From the NCBI RefSeq assembly GCF_004762095.1, contig NZ_SIJH01000013.1, positions 1 to 64,000 of the forward strand: a DNA stretch of 64,000 nt. Direction: 5' to 3'. This stretch comes from Tabrizicola caldifontis (lineage in GTDB: Bacteria > Pseudomonadota > Alphaproteobacteria > Rhodobacterales > Rhodobacteraceae). The notes under the pieces were generated by a model. That model saw only the letters and a program-made list of their open reading frames with translations. It was not told where the DNA came from and searched no databases. Shown in pieces: positions 1 through 10,536 of this stretch (within the stretch, counting starts at the first letter, position 1; each line of letters begins with the position of its first letter). The position numbers and the translations under genes were made by a program.

Positions 1-126
1 CAACGGGGCCTGACGCTGCGCAACCCGCAAAGCTCCGCGCCAGCCCCCGTTGCCCAACCCGCCCAAACAGGCAAAACTCAAACCCGGAGTCTCGCTCACG
101 CTGGATAAAAGTTGGGGGCAACGTCA
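1..126 (+). mobile_element. 3' end of an IS3-type insertion sequence (left part outside window)
   Basis: A frame open from position 1 to 102 ends ...QTRSLAHAG*, resembling the tail of an IS3-family OrfB transposase. It is followed by a putative right terminal repeat ending GGGGGCAACGTCA at 126, with the 5'-TG...CA-3' type of end usual for IS3. The next base, 127, begins in-frame transposase sequence of a different copy, so this element appears to have inserted into that copy. The left end lies outside the window, so family assignment is an inference. Confidence 0.5.
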
Positions 127-632
127 CTGGCAGTGAACGACGATTGCTGCCGTGAGAACCTTGCCCTGATCGCCGACACCAGCATCGCGGGGGCCAGGGT
201 GGCGCGGGAACTTGATGCCTTGGTCCGGATCTATGGCAAGCCCGCCTGCATCGTCTCCGACAACGGAACCGAGTTCACCAGCAAGGCCATCCTGAACCGA
301 AGGTCCGCGAAGCGAAATGGGCGAACGACAACAAGGTCGAGTGGCATTACATCGACCCGGGCAAGCCAAAGCAGAATGGCTACATCGAGTCGTTCAATGG
401 CGGCCTGCGCTACGAATGCCTGAATGAGAAGTTGTTCGACAGCTTCGCCGACGCAAGTCGAAAGCTGGACCTTTGGCGCTACGACTGCAACAACGTCAGG
501 CCGCATTCATCGCTGGGCAGCAAGTCGCCAGCAGAAGCGCGCCGGGCGCTTGAGCACTCTGAGGGCGCCGCACCCAGCGCGCTTGCCCAACCCGAAACCG
601 ACCACTATCAACCCCAAGGACTCTCGTTATGA
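127..632 (+). pseudogene. IS3-family transposase (OrfB) C-terminal remnant, truncated and frameshifted
   Basis: This is the C-terminal half of an rve-type integrase/transposase of the IS3 family. Frame 1 reads LAVNDDCCRENLAL... through VSDNGTEFTS, which holds the second Asp of the DDE triad. The frame then shifts to frame 3, which reads KWANDNKVEWHYIDPGKPKQ and IESFNG, with the Glu of the triad, and ends ...QPQGLSL* at 632. Aligning by eye to the usual FTS-AIL-KWA order, about 20 extra bases at roughly 295-314 cause the shift. The N-terminal half is missing, cut exactly where the neighbouring element ends at 126. No intact transposase can be made. Confidence 0.8.
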
Positions 633-658
633 ACGAGGGACGTCCGAGGGGCAGGTCA
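633..658 (+). repeat. Putative right terminal repeat of the disrupted IS3-type element
   Basis: Directly after the transposase stop the sequence runs to CCGAGGGGCAGGTCA, ending at 658. It resembles the end of the neighbouring element (GGGGGCAACGTCA) and has a terminal CA. The matching left end is not in the window. Confidence 0.4.
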
Positions 659-718
659 CCCCAAGCACCTTTTGGATGGCGTCATCCCAGCCAGTGCCCT
701 TTTCGTGCTCAACGCCAT

Positions 719-1624
719 CTACCCCCAGACCTCCACGAACTCCCGCCACTCGCCCTTGCTCATCCCCGAGGCCTCCTGCGTCACTGTCTCGCCGGCCAGC
801 CGCCGCTTCAGAACCGCGATCGCCTTGGCCGAGAGCGTCACGCCGCCCATACGGTAGTCCTCGAAGGCCCCATAGGCCAGCGGCACCCAGTCCTTCACGC
901 AGGCCGCTATCGCCTCGGCATAGACGCGGATTTCATATTGGGCGTGGCTGTCGGCGCGCAGGCGCAGGAAGTGGAAGAGGTTGTGCAGGTCCGTTTTCCA
1001 GTACCACTGCGTGTAGATGTTCATCGGCAGGTTCATCCGTGCAAGTTCGCGCGCGAGGCCCTGCTGGCCCTCCTGCGACAGCATCGTCTCGTAATGGTCG
1101 TAGGCCGTGGTCGCGTCGCGCTTCAGGATTTCCAGCACCCGTGCCGCCTCGGGCCCTGACAGCACCTCGCCCCGGCCCTGATTGTTCACCGTCGATTGCG
1201 CCGCCAGATGTTCCGGGGCGGGGATGTAGAATTCCCGGTCGAGGATCGAATACCGCGCCGAATATTCGTTGACGTTCGCCGTGCGGTGGCGGATCCACTG
1301 GCGGGCGACAAAGACCGGCAGCTTCACATGCAGCTTGATCTCGCACATCTCGAAGGGGGTGGAGTGCCAGTGCCGCATCAGGTAGCGGATCAGCCCCTCG
1401 TCGTTCTGGACGTGTTTGGTCCCCGCCCCATATGAGACGCGGGCGGCCTGGACGATGGCGGCATCGTCGCCCATGTAGTCGATGACGCGGATGAAGCCGT
1501 GGTCGAGCACCGGATGCACGCGATAGAGATGCGCCTCCATGCCATCGCTGACGGCGCGGAGCGTGTGGCGGGGATTGGCCCGGGCGGCCTCGATCTCGGC
1601 CAGTTGTTCGGGGGTCAGCGGCAT
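719..1624 (-). CDS. thyX: FAD-dependent thymidylate synthase ThyX
   Basis: ThyX methylates dUMP to dTMP using methylenetetrahydrofolate, with FAD/NADPH as reductant, in the cytoplasm. The diagnostic ThyX motif RHRx7S is present as [11 protein letters not shown] at about residues 112-122, and the roughly 300-residue length is typical of alphaproteobacterial ThyX. I chose the ATG at 1624 because GAGG lies about six bases upstream; an in-frame ATG at 1636 would add four residues but has no ribosome-binding site. It is divergent from the glyoxalase gene. IS debris ends only about 60 bp beyond its 3' end, and the gene itself is intact. Confidence 0.95.
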   Translation of the reverse strand: MPLTPEQLAEIEAARANPRHTLRAVSDGMEAHLYRVHPVLDHGFIRVIDYMGDDAAIVQAARVSYGAGTKHVQNDEGLIRYLMRHWHSTPFEMCEIKLHVKLPVFVARQWIRHRTANVNEYSARYSILDREFYIPAPEHLAAQSTVNNQGRGEVLSGPEAARVLEILKRDATTAYDHYETMLSQEGQQGLARELARMNLPMNIYTQWYWKTDLHNLFHFLRLRADSHAQYEIRVYAEAIAACVKDWVPLAYGAFEDYRMGGVTLSAKAIAVLKRRLAGETVTQEASGMSKGEWREFVEVWG

Positions 1625-1712
1625 GGCGGGCCTCATGTGGTGGCGAGTCGGACTGGACTATAGCTTGCGGTCGATGGCTGTGATACCGCTAGATGAACGA
1701 ATGGAGGACAGG

Positions 1713-2141
1713 ATGACGATCCGCTATCTGCATACGATGGTCCGGGTGAAGGACCTTGATAAATCCATCGCCTTCTACAAGCTTCTGGGCTTGCAGGAGA
1801 CGCGCCGGCATGAGAGCGAGCAGGGCCGCTTCACACTGGTGTTCATGGCGCCGCCGGGGCAGGAGGAATGCCCGATCGAGCTGACCTACAACTGGGATGG
1901 CGATCCCGGCCTGCCGTCGGACAGTCGGCACTTCGGGCATCTCGCCTACGAGGTGGACGACATTTACGAGATGTGCGCGCATCTTCAGGCCAACGGGGTG
2001 CTGATCAATCGGCCGCCGCGGGATGGGCGGATGGCCTTTGTCAGGTCGCCCGACAACGTGTCGATCGAACTGCTGCAGCGCGGGCCAGCGAAGCCTCCTG
2101 CCGAGCCTTGGGCCAGCATGCCATCGACCGGGCACTGGTAA
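1713..2141 (+). CDS. gloA: Lactoylglutathione lyase (glyoxalase I)
   Basis: Glyoxalase I isomerises the methylglyoxal-glutathione hemithioacetal to S-lactoylglutathione. The 142-residue protein is a single VOC/glyoxalase domain. All four metal ligands of the E. coli GloA type can be placed: His7 (LHTMVRV), Glu56 (IELTYN), His76 (HFGHLAY) and Glu119 (SIELLQ). The start at 1713 has GGAGGA 5-10 bases upstream. A longer in-frame opening that begins inside thyX on the other strand was rejected. Monocistronic by position, followed by a small hairpin. Confidence 0.93.
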   Translation: MTIRYLHTMVRVKDLDKSIAFYKLLGLQETRRHESEQGRFTLVFMAPPGQEECPIELTYNWDGDPGLPSDSRHFGHLAYEVDDIYEMCAHLQANGVLINRPPRDGRMAFVRSPDNVSIELLQRGPAKPPAEPWASMPSTGHW

Positions 2142-2154
2142 GGATTCAGGGCAG

Positions 2155-2178
2155 GCGCGGGTATCCTGCCCGCGCTTT
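2155..2178 (+). terminator. Weak hairpin terminator candidate after gloA
   Basis: GCGCGGG at 2155-2161 pairs with CCCGCGC at 2169-2175 around a seven-base loop and is followed by only three T residues. Position just after gloA suits a terminator, but the T-tract is poor. Confidence 0.45.
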
Positions 2179-2286
2179 CAGTCCGGGCCCTCCTGAGGAG
2201 GGCAGCTGGACAGCCCGCGGCCATGAATTGGCTGCCGGCGCGGCATGGTGCCGGGCGAGGTCGAACCGACAGTTGCGGAATGGCTG

Positions 2287-3396
2287 TCAGCAGGTTGCAG
2301 GCATCGACCAGTGCGCATAGGCGTCTGACCCGAGGATCTGCACACCGATCGGCCGTGGAGCGGGGGCATCGCGCAGTGCAGCGAGGGCAAGCTGGCCAAG
2401 GGCGGGGTGACCCTCGGCCCCGATCAGCTTGCCGCCCCAGAACATGGCGAGTTCATCCACCAGCCCGGCCCTGACCAGCGCAGCCGCCAGCGTACTGCCC
2501 CCCTCGCTGAGGATGCGGGTCAGCCCCTTGTCCGCAAGTGCGGACAGGGCCGCGGGCAGATCGAGGCGGCCATCCTCTTCGGGGATTTCGATCAGGGTGG
2601 CGCCGGTGGCCTGCCACGCGGATCGTGCATGATCTGGCGCAGACGGTCCGTGAAGGATCCAGACTGGATGTTCCGCTGCCGTGCGCCCCAGGCGGCTATC
2701 GGCGGCATGGCGCAACTGGCGGTCCACGACGATGCGGACGGGCTGCCGTGTCGCGCCCATGTCGCGCACTGTCAGGTCGGGGTCATCGGCAAGCGCGGTG
2801 CCAGAGCCTACCATGACCGCATCGTGCGACATGCGAAGGGCATGCACCCGGCGGCGGGATTCGGGGCCCGTAATCCAGCGGGACTCGCCTGTGGCGGTGG
2901 CTATACGTCCGTCCAGGCTGGCCGCCAGCTTCAGGGTTAGGAAGGGAAGGCCCCGGGTGACCCGTTTCAGGAAGCCGGCGTTGATCTGCGCAGCTTCGGA
3001 GGAAAGGATCCCTTCGGTCACGTCGATCCCAGCGGCGCGGAGCAGTGAGTGGCCCCGGCCAGAGACGCGGGGGTCAGGGTCTGTCAGGGCGGTGACGACG
3101 CGGGCGAGGCGGGCTGCGATCAGCGCCTCGGCGCAAGGCGGGGTCTTTCCGTGGTGGGCGCAGGGTTCCAGCGTCACATAGGCGGTGGCCCCTTCGGCAA
3201 GGGCACCAGCCTGCGCGAGGGCCAGGGCTTCGGCATGGGGGCGACCGCCGGGTTGGGTCCAGCCACGACCGACGATAAGACCATCCCTGACAATCACGCA
3301 GCCGACGGCCGGATTGGGCCACACGTTTCCAAGACCCCGCGTCGCAAGGCGCAGGGCGTGGGCCATATGGTCCCGGTCTGTGACGGACCCGCTCAC
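2287..3396 (-). CDS. ribD: Bifunctional riboflavin biosynthesis deaminase/reductase RibD
   Basis: RibD deaminates the pyrimidine product of GTP cyclohydrolase II and then reduces its ribosyl side chain in riboflavin synthesis. The N-terminal half carries the zinc deaminase motifs PHAEA (around residue 53) and [11 protein letters not shown] (around 78-88). The C-terminal half from about residue 145 ([12 protein letters not shown]) is the NADPH-dependent reductase, including [12 protein letters not shown]. The 369-residue length is normal. The GTG start at 3396 overlaps the nrdR stop by four bases (GTGA), so the two are translationally coupled. Confidence 0.95.
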   Translation of the reverse strand: MSGSVTDRDHMAHALRLATRGLGNVWPNPAVGCVIVRDGLIVGRGWTQPGGRPHAEALALAQAGALAEGATAYVTLEPCAHHGKTPPCAEALIAARLARVVTALTDPDPRVSGRGHSLLRAAGIDVTEGILSSEAAQINAGFLKRVTRGLPFLTLKLAASLDGRIATATGESRWITGPESRRRVHALRMSHDAVMVGSGTALADDPDLTVRDMGATRQPVRIVVDRQLRHAADSRLGRTAAEHPVWILHGPSAPDHARSAWQATGATLIEIPEEDGRLDLPAALSALADKGLTRILSEGGSTLAAALVRAGLVDELAMFWGGKLIGAEGHPALGQLALAALRDAPAPRPIGVQILGSDAYAHWSMPATC

Positions 3397-3860
3397 TCTT
3401 CCGGCTTGTCGGCGGGCCGCAGCTCGCTGACGAAACGGTCGAAATCGTCGGCAGCCTGGAAATTCTTGTACACGCTGGCAAATCGGACATAGGCGACCGT
3501 GTCGATGCGTGCCAGGCTTTCCATCACGATGTCGCCGATCAGCTTCGACGGGATGTCGGTATCGCCCAGGCTTTCCAGCCGCCGCACGATGCCGGAGATC
3601 ATCTGATCGATCCGTTCGGGGTCTATCGGGCGCTTCTGCATTGCGATGCGTATGGCACGCTCCAGCTTGGAGCGGTCGAAATCCTCACGCTTGCCCGAGG
3701 ATTTGATGACCACCAGGTCGCGTAGCTGAACGCGTTCGTAGGTGGTGAAGCGGCCCCCGCAGGCCGGGCAGAACCGGCGCCGGCGGATCGAGACGTGATC
3801 CTCGGCCGGCCTGGAATCCTTCACCTGCGTGTCGATGTTGCCGCAGAATGGGCAGCGCAT
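3393..3860 (-). CDS. nrdR: Transcriptional repressor NrdR
   Basis: NrdR is the nucleotide-sensing repressor of ribonucleotide reductase genes. At 155 residues it has the standard architecture: an N-terminal zinc ribbon with CPFC (3-6) and CPAC (31-34), then an ATP-cone domain from about residue 46 to 136 ([17 protein letters not shown]). It is upstream of and overlaps ribD, a pairing common in alphaproteobacteria. The gene is intact and the start ATG is the only plausible one. Confidence 0.96.
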   Translation of the reverse strand: MRCPFCGNIDTQVKDSRPAEDHVSIRRRRFCPACGGRFTTYERVQLRDLVVIKSSGKREDFDRSKLERAIRIAMQKRPIDPERIDQMISGIVRRLESLGDTDIPSKLIGDIVMESLARIDTVAYVRFASVYKNFQAADDFDRFVSELRPADKPEE

Positions 3861-4075
3861 CGGCCCCCTCCCTTGCTTTTCGGTTATCCTGCCTCAAGGC
3901 CGGGTGTGACCCCCGGCTCCCACTACAGACTATAGGCGAGGGGCGCGGATTTCGGGAAGGGCAAAGGTTCGGCCACCGTATCTGGGGGCAAGGGTGTGGC
4001 TGCGGGGACTCAGGCAGGGATATGCTCTGCGGAAAGACGGGTGAAAATCGTCATCATCGTGTTACAGTTTCATGT

Positions 4076-4354
4076 ATGCAGCGGCGATTCATCCTTTGCT
4101 GTATTCTGCTGGCCGGGCCGGTACAGGCGCAGGGTCCGATTGCCGAGGTGATATGCGCCCCGCGCGTCGAAATCATGGCGCGGTTGACGGGGGCAGAGCT
4201 GGCTGGTGCCGGCCTGCGTGATGCCGAGGCGCTGCTTGAAGTCTGGCGGCGGCCTTCGGGCGACTGGACGCTGGTGCAAAGCTACGCCAATGGCATGGCC
4301 TGCATCCTGGCCATGGGCGAAGGGTGGGAGGCAGCGCCAGCGCCGCCGGACTAG
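4076..4354 (+). CDS. Small exported hypothetical protein
   Basis: A 92-residue protein beginning with a clear Sec-type signal sequence (MQRRFILCCILLAGPVQA, cleavage likely after AQA-like residues near 18-19). The mature part has two Cys (ICAPRV and GMACIL) that could form a disulphide, and the patterns LLEVWRRPSGDWTLV and GEGWE. These patterns recall a family of short periplasmic proteins of unknown function in Rhodobacteraceae. I chose the ATG at 4076 because signal-like sequence starts there; the longer opening upstream is not protein-like. Function unknown. Confidence 0.65.
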   Translation: MQRRFILCCILLAGPVQAQGPIAEVICAPRVEIMARLTGAELAGAGLRDAEALLEVWRRPSGDWTLVQSYANGMACILAMGEGWEAAPAPPD

Positions 4355-4545
4355 GTGCAGTCGGTCTTTCGGGACGGGTTGTCGAAACCCCGGAACTGGC
4401 CGGGGGCTTCCTTGAACCAGCAGATCGCATCCTGCGGTTTGGTGGGCGTGTCGGGCCCGCAGGGCAGCTTCCACACAAGAGCATCGGGCGGCAGCACGTT
4501 GACGCCGATCAAGAGGCCCGAGGTCTCGTCGGGAACGTGCTCCAC
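4351..4545 (-). CDS. Possible small protein of unknown function
   Basis: A 64-residue frame starting with GTG at 4545. It reads as plausible protein (GLLIGVNVLPPDAL, then an acidic, Cys-containing stretch ending KTDCT). In-frame sequence extends eight codons further upstream (IEEVRAR-V) to a stop but offers no other start codon, so the frame may be a 5'-truncated remnant. Its end overlaps the end of the convergent exported-protein gene by four bases. No family recognised and no ribosome-binding site seen. Confidence 0.3.
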   Translation of the reverse strand: MEHVPDETSGLLIGVNVLPPDALVWKLPCGPDTPTKPQDAICWFKEAPGQFRGFDNPSRKTDCT

Positions 4546-4765
4546 ACGGGCCCGGACTTCTTCGATCTAGCCCAGGATCGGAAAGGCTGCGGTTTAGCGC
4601 ATTTGTGAGCGGCACCCGATACGGCAGGAAGAAACCATGGCGTCGTTCCGGCTGGCGGCATTAAGGGGAAGGGCTGCGCGCAAGGCAAGCGCACGCGTGC
4701 GCACGCACCATCCCTGTGGCAGGGATGAACGGGCACCGGATGGAAAGCTGGGGGACTTGCGCCGT

Positions 4766-5038
4766 TCAGCCGAACAGCCGGTCGCCCTGTTCGTCGATCA
4801 TCTGCCGGGCCTTGGCAACCGAGAGCGCCGCTGCCTGTTCGGCCGAGGCCATGGTGTCGGCGCGAATCAGATCGTGCCCGCGTCCGTCCTTCTCGATCCG
4901 CGCGGCGACCCGGAACTGGCCGCCTTCGCGAATTGGCCGCGGGACGATCCTGTAGCCCTTGTAATCCTCGCCTTCCGTTCCGGATTCAGGGGCCGGATCG
5001 GCCGATTTCCGTCCGAAGAGGCGGGACAGGAGCGACAT
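4766..5038 (-). CDS. HlyU family protein
   Basis: A 90-residue protein matching the HlyU family (PF10115), named after a Vibrio hemolysin regulator but widespread as a small conserved protein in alphaproteobacteria. Visible features are the N-terminus MSLLSRLFGRK, the core YKGYRIVPRPIREGGQFRV, and LIRADTMASAEQAAA near the end. It lies only ten bases downstream of rpoD on the same strand and may be cotranscribed. A direct DNA-binding role here is not shown by the sequence. Confidence 0.75.
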   Translation of the reverse strand: MSLLSRLFGRKSADPAPESGTEGEDYKGYRIVPRPIREGGQFRVAARIEKDGRGHDLIRADTMASAEQAAALSVAKARQMIDEQGDRLFG

Positions 5039-5048
5039 CGCACGCGCC

Positions 5049-7040
<1,992 letters not shown>

Positions 7041-7114
7041 GAGGTCTCCATAGGGGCGAATCGGGGCGATGCATTCGAATCAATAGCGCGAATCAGTCGG
7101 GGCGACAGCCCGAA

Positions 7115-9049
7115 TCAGCGGTTTTTCTTGACCCAGATCTGGCTATCGATCAGGGCTTGCAGATGTCTTGACAGTGCGGCCCGATCCTCGCCTAGGTCCG
7201 AACTGTCGGTCGCGCCGCCCTTTTCCGAACGGTGACGCGCTTCGGCGGCCTTGGAAAGCCGCCAGGTCAGACCTTCGTCGGGCAGGCCGTCGAAATCCTC
7301 CATGGCATCTTCGATCTCGCGCCGCGCGCCCCTGCGGGCTTCGAGCTTCGCCAGTTCCTCGGCAAGACAGAGGGCGGCCAGCTCGTCATCCCCCGCATTC
7401 CGGACCGGCGGCGCTATGGCGACATGGGGACGTCGGAACAGGGCGTCAAGGGCGCCCGGGGCAGATTCCCGGATCTTCGCGGCCAGATCGAGGCTGTCGG
7501 CGTGGGTCAGGATCAGGCGGCGCAGGGTTTCATGGTTCTCGTCACTGAGGTCCATGCGCTGAAGTGCGGAATCGAAGCGATGGATCAGCGCTGGGTGCAG
7601 GATTAGCGTTGCCAGGATCACCGCCTCGCGCAGGATCTCATCCACCGGGCCCTGGGCCTGGGCCAGCAGCGACGAGCGCGTCGTGGCCAAGGCACCGCCT
7701 GGTACGGCGTGCCTGCCGCGCGAGCGGAACGGGCCGGGCTGAAATGGCCGCGAAGCGCCACCATTGGTCCCGAACAGCTCATGCCGAAGGCGTTTCATCT
7801 CCTCGGCATAGTGGCTGCGTATCGACGGGTCGGTGATCCGGGCAAGGTGGCCGCGCAAAACCTTGTCCAGCGCCGCCCGGCGCTCGGGGCTGTCGAATAC
7901 CCGCCCCTCCGTTTCCCTTTGCCACAGAAGCTGCACCATCGGCTTCGCGTTGTCGATGATGGCCTGCATGGCCGGCGCGCCGTGGGTCCTGATCAGGTCG
8001 TCGGGGTCCATGCCGCCGGGAAGGATGGCGATGCGCAGCGCCTTGCCGACCTCAAGCAGCGGCAGGGCCAGGTCGATCACCCGCTGCGCAGCCTTCAGCC
8101 CGGCACTGTCGCCATCCAGCGCCATGATCGGCTCGTCGGCGATACGCCAGATCATGCGCAGCTGGTCCTCGGTGACGGCTGTGCCAAGCGGCGCGACGGC
8201 TGCGGTGAACCCCGCCTCGCTCAGCGCGATCACGTCCATGTAGCCTTCGGCAACGATCAGCGTCTTGCCCTTGCCCGCGGCCTCGCGCGCGGGGCCGTGG
8301 TTGAAGAGGCTGCGGCCCTTGTCGAAGAGCTCGGTCTCCGGCCCGTTGAGGTATTTCGCCCGCGCGTTCGGGTCGAGGCTGCGGCCGCCGAGGCTGACGA
8401 TCCGGCCCCGAGCATCGCGGATCGGAAAGATGATCCGGCCGTGGAAACGGTCGTAGTGCCGGCCCGAGTCGTGTCGGGCGACCACGCCAGAGGCAACCAT
8501 CAGATCGGGTGAAATGCCCTTGGCCGCCAGCGCCTCCACGACAGCCTGTGCGTTATCGGGCGACCAGCCGATGTCCCAGCGCTCCCAGGCCTCTTCGGTC
8601 AGGCGACGCTTCTGCGTCAGATAGGCGCGGGCCTCCGCTCCGGCGGCGGTCTTGAGTTGCAGGCGGTAGAATTTCACCGCCTCGTCCATCACCTGGTGCA
8701 ACAGCGTCCGGCGGTCGGCACGTTCGGCGGCCTTCGGGTCGCGGGCGGGCATCTGCATGCCGGCCTCGTGGGCGAGGATTTCCACCGCCTCCATGAAGCC
8801 GAGGTTCTCGCTCTCCTTCACGAAGGTGACGGCATCGCCTTTCGCGTGGCAACCGAAGCAGTAGTAGAACCCCTTGCGGTCATCGACGTGGAAACTGGCC
8901 GATTTCTCCTGATGGAAGGGGCAGGGGGCCCAGAAATCCCCCTTCGCCATGTTCGACTTGCGCATGTCCCAGGTGACCTTCCTGCCCACGATGGAGGACA
9001 GGGTCACCCTTGTTCGCAGCTCGTCGAGGAATCCGGTCGGCAGGGACAT
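7115..9049 (-). CDS. dnaG: DNA primase DnaG
   Basis: DnaG makes RNA primers at the replication fork. The 644-residue protein has the CHC2 zinc-binding domain (CPFH at 43-46, CFGC at 64-67), the primase core, a TOPRIM domain (IVAEGYMDVIALSEAGF, later ALDGDSAG), and a less conserved DnaB-binding C-terminus. The ATG at 9049 begins the family's usual MSLPTGFLDELR; a frame open 82 codons further upstream is not primase-like. It precedes rpoD on the same strand. Confidence 0.97.
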   Translation of the reverse strand: MSLPTGFLDELRTRVTLSSIVGRKVTWDMRKSNMAKGDFWAPCPFHQEKSASFHVDDRKGFYYCFGCHAKGDAVTFVKESENLGFMEAVEILAHEAGMQMPARDPKAAERADRRTLLHQVMDEAVKFYRLQLKTAAGAEARAYLTQKRRLTEEAWERWDIGWSPDNAQAVVEALAAKGISPDLMVASGVVARHDSGRHYDRFHGRIIFPIRDARGRIVSLGGRSLDPNARAKYLNGPETELFDKGRSLFNHGPAREAAGKGKTLIVAEGYMDVIALSEAGFTAAVAPLGTAVTEDQLRMIWRIADEPIMALDGDSAGLKAAQRVIDLALPLLEVGKALRIAILPGGMDPDDLIRTHGAPAMQAIIDNAKPMVQLLWQRETEGRVFDSPERRAALDKVLRGHLARITDPSIRSHYAEEMKRLRHELFGTNGGASRPFQPGPFRSRGRHAVPGGALATTRSSLLAQAQGPVDEILREAVILATLILHPALIHRFDSALQRMDLSDENHETLRRLILTHADSLDLAAKIRESAPGALDALFRRPHVAIAPPVRNAGDDELAALCLAEELAKLEARRGARREIEDAMEDFDGLPDEGLTWRLSKAAEARHRSEKGGATDSSDLGEDRAALSRHLQALIDSQIWVKKNR

Positions 9050-9202
9050 GGCGCCGCTTATACCAGATCGCGCGCCCGGTGCAGCCCCCCGGTGCGGACC
9101 ACGATGTGGCCTGACCGAGACCGCTTGGCCTGCCGGCGCTCCGAGAGCATTTCCGGAAAGGGCCAAAGGTACTTGCTCTTTTCCCAAGTACTCCACAGGG
9201 GT

Positions 9203-9222
9203 GCGGGGGTGTGAAACCCCGC
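9203..9222 (-). repeat. GC-rich hairpin in the spacer between the FAD oxidase and dnaG
   Basis: GCGGGG at 9203-9208 pairs with CCCCGC at 9217-9222. The surrounding phrase (AAGTACTCCACAGGGGTGCG) resembles a GC-rich intergenic hairpin that I believe recurs in Rhodobacteraceae genomes. No T-tract follows on either strand, so a terminator role is uncertain. Confidence 0.35.
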
Positions 9223-9234
9223 TGCCGACAGGGG

Positions 9235-10536
9235 TCAGATGCCCAGCCGATCGCGCATCGCGTACCAGGTCATCGCGGTGACGAGCAGCGGCCACCGCAG
9301 CAGCGCGCCGCCGGGGAAGCGGTATTGCGGCAGGCTCGCCATCAGGTCGAAGCGTTCCATCTGCCCAGCCGCCGCCTCGGCCATCAGCTTACCCGCCAGC
9401 GTGGCCATGGCGACGCCGTGGCCCGAGTAGCCAGAGGCGGACAGCACGTTCTGGCCCGGTCGGGTAAAGCAGGGCATGCGGTTCACCGTGATCGCCAGAG
9501 TGCCGCCCCAGGCATAGTCGATCCGGGTCTTCGCCAGTTGCGGATAGACCTGAAGCATGGGTTTCGACACGGTCCGGATGATGTCGGGGAAGCGGTAGCC
9601 GTAGGACTCGCCGCCGCCGAAGAGCAGGCGGTTGTCCTCGGACAGGCGCCAGTAATTGACGACGAAGCGGGTGTCCGCAACCGCGACGGGTTCGGACAGA
9701 AGGTCGCACGCCCTTTCCCCCAAGGGTTCCGTCGCGACCATGAAGTTGTTGATCGGCATGACCTTTGCCGAAACCTTCGGGCTCAGTTGCCCGAGGTAGC
9801 CGTTGCCGGCAAGGATCACCGTAGCGCAATCGACATGGCCCGATGGCGTGCGCACCACGGGGCGGGGGCCCGGCTCCACCTTGTGGACTTCGCTGAGTTC
9901 GTGGATGCGCACCCCCGCCCCGGCCGCCGCTTTCGCCAGCCCGATGGCATAGTTCAGCGGGTGCAGGTGGCCGGCGTCGCGGTCGATCTCGCCGCCGACA
10001 TATTCGGTCGATCCGATCAGCCGCCGGATGCCCGCCTGATCCAGAAGCTCAAGGTGCTGATAGCCGTAGTCGCGGCGCAGCTTCTCGGCGTAGGCATGGG
10101 TGTCGCGAACTTCGGTCTCGGTCCGGCAGGCATGGGCGATTCCGGGGTGGAAGGTGACCGGCATGGCGTGGTCGCGGATGAGCGCCTTGACCAGGGTCTT
10201 GGCTTCCTCGGCCAGATCCCAGAGCCGGTGGGCGTTCTCGCGTCCCACGGTCCTTTCCAGCCAGACCTGGTCCTGCCGCTGGCCGCTGCCCACCTGACCG
10301 CCGTTGCGGCCCGAGGCGCCGAAGCCCACGCGGTGCGCTTCGAGGAGCACCACGTCGAAGCCCTTCTGCGCCAGATGCAGCGCGGCCGACAGGCCGGTAT
10401 ATCCGCCGCCGACGATGCAGACATCGGCCCGGGTCGCGCCCTTCAGGACCGGAAAGCGGTCGATGGGCGCGGCTGTGGCGGCATAGTAGCTTTGCGGCCA
10501 TTCCCCGCGCCGGTCGTTGATGTGCAAAAGGTTCAT
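9235..10536 (-). CDS. FAD-dependent amine oxidase, gamma-glutamylputrescine oxidase-like
   Basis: A DAO-type FAD oxidoreductase of 433 residues. The dinucleotide-binding fold is IVGGGYTGLSAALHLAQKG (about 41-59), followed by VGFGASGRNGGQVGSGQRQD, typical of PuuB-like oxidases. The C-terminal FAD motif is SGYSGHGVAMATLAGKL. In the Puu pathway such enzymes oxidise gamma-glutamylputrescine to the aldehyde. The ATG at 10536 overlaps the stop of the upstream ligase by one base (TGATG), so it is coupled to a glutamylating ligase, which supports the substrate class. The exact amine is not known. Confidence 0.8.
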   Translation of the reverse strand: MNLLHINDRRGEWPQSYYAATAAPIDRFPVLKGATRADVCIVGGGYTGLSAALHLAQKGFDVVLLEAHRVGFGASGRNGGQVGSGQRQDQVWLERTVGRENAHRLWDLAEEAKTLVKALIRDHAMPVTFHPGIAHACRTETEVRDTHAYAEKLRRDYGYQHLELLDQAGIRRLIGSTEYVGGEIDRDAGHLHPLNYAIGLAKAAAGAGVRIHELSEVHKVEPGPRPVVRTPSGHVDCATVILAGNGYLGQLSPKVSAKVMPINNFMVATEPLGERACDLLSEPVAVADTRFVVNYWRLSEDNRLLFGGGESYGYRFPDIIRTVSKPMLQVYPQLAKTRIDYAWGGTLAITVNRMPCFTRPGQNVLSASGYSGHGVAMATLAGKLMAEAAAGQMERFDLMASLPQYRFPGGALLRWPLLVTAMTWYAMRDRLGI

